NCBI GenBank assembly: GCA_029953675.1
Contig: JAMWBK010000010.1
Span: 1,626,455 to 1,690,454, forward strand
From: Rhodosorus marinus
Lineage: Eukaryota > Rhodophyta > Stylonematophyceae > Stylonematales > Stylonemataceae
DNA: 64,000 bases
Direction of reading: 5' to 3'
The number at the start of each line of letters is the position of its first letter. Position 1 is the stretch's first letter. Position numbers and translations under genes: made by a program. Under the pieces are notes generated by a model. It was not told the origin of the DNA. It was given only the letters and a program-made list of their open reading frames with translations, and made no database searches. Positions 63,796 through 64,000 of this stretch are shown one piece after another.

Positions 63796-64000
63796 AGTGC
63801 GGCGGCTATCGTCGCAGCTGACTACTAGGTCAGTCACTCACCGTGCACAACCCCAGGCGTCTATGATACGCCCAGGCAACTATGCTTCTTCCGTTGCCTT
63901 GGTTCCCTCACCGCAATGCCTAATCGTTAAGGGCTCCTGGCTGACCACCCGTTGCTCGTTCACGTCCGGAAGTGCTGGCCACCATATCAAGGGACCGACC
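63796..64000 (+). repeat. Direct repeat DR, right copy (runs off the window)
   Basis: Matches 59434-59655 with small indels and continues to the last base of the window. Confidence 0.88.

Noticed and set aside
1-64000. Endogenous retrovirus or plant pararetrovirus
   Set aside because: The LTR elements lack an env-like ORF and have Ty3/gypsy order with a chromodomain-like tail; they are ordinary retrotransposons.

Overview
The window looks like nuclear DNA of a photosynthetic eukaryote, most likely a red alga with a primary plastid. The main evidence is an LHCR-type light-harvesting gene whose N-terminus is a simple plastid transit peptide with an early Phe and no ER signal. Supporting evidence is an MBB1/HCF107-like plastid RNA-processing TPR protein, several mitochondrial proteins, and short GT-AG introns of about 75 to 185 bases. 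No bacterial operon, rRNA, tRNA or CRISPR array was seen.

Layout. 1-5777 is a retrotransposon graveyard: two Ty3/gypsy lineages (called GyA and GyB here) plus two fold-back (inverted repeat) structures made of integrase sequence. 5778-28130 is gene territory: a DoxX/TMEM35-like membrane protein (-), a nucleotidylyltransferase-superfamily protein (-), COA6 (+), a small membrane protein (+), Pcf11 (+), a Sey1/RHD3-like protein with a degenerate GTPase site (+), a small mitochondrial-type protein (+), LHCR (+) and an A20/AN1 zinc-finger protein (-). 28131-31200 is a decayed non-LTR retrotransposon (family NL-B) carrying a 184-base piece of the neighbouring TPR gene. 31477-33591 is that TPR gene. 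35375-51540 is a nested stack of mobile elements: an NL-B ORF1 interrupted by a truncated NL-C insert with a 7-base target-site duplication, by a complete GyA element (37859-42959, 305-base LTRs, 5-base duplication GACTA), and by a nearly full-length NL-C (43615-49125). A related truncated element (NL-D) follows. 52053-53129 encodes a secreted cysteine-rich protein. 53865-58693 is a full-length NL-B on the minus strand. 60892-63435 is a seven-exon gene for a secreted protein built from three tandem copies of one module.

The most unusual content is the NL-B/NL-C retrotransposon group. These have two ORFs, no visible APE nuclease, a C-terminal restriction-like endonuclease, and an 'HDD' reverse-transcriptase catalytic box in place of the common YADD/FADD. 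NL-B couples its ORFs with a TAATG stop/start overlap. A short motif, CCCCAGACTAACGTAAC, recurs at several element junctions. Exon models were assembled by hand from splice motifs and reading phase, without transcript support. All family names are based on recognition of motifs, not on database searches.
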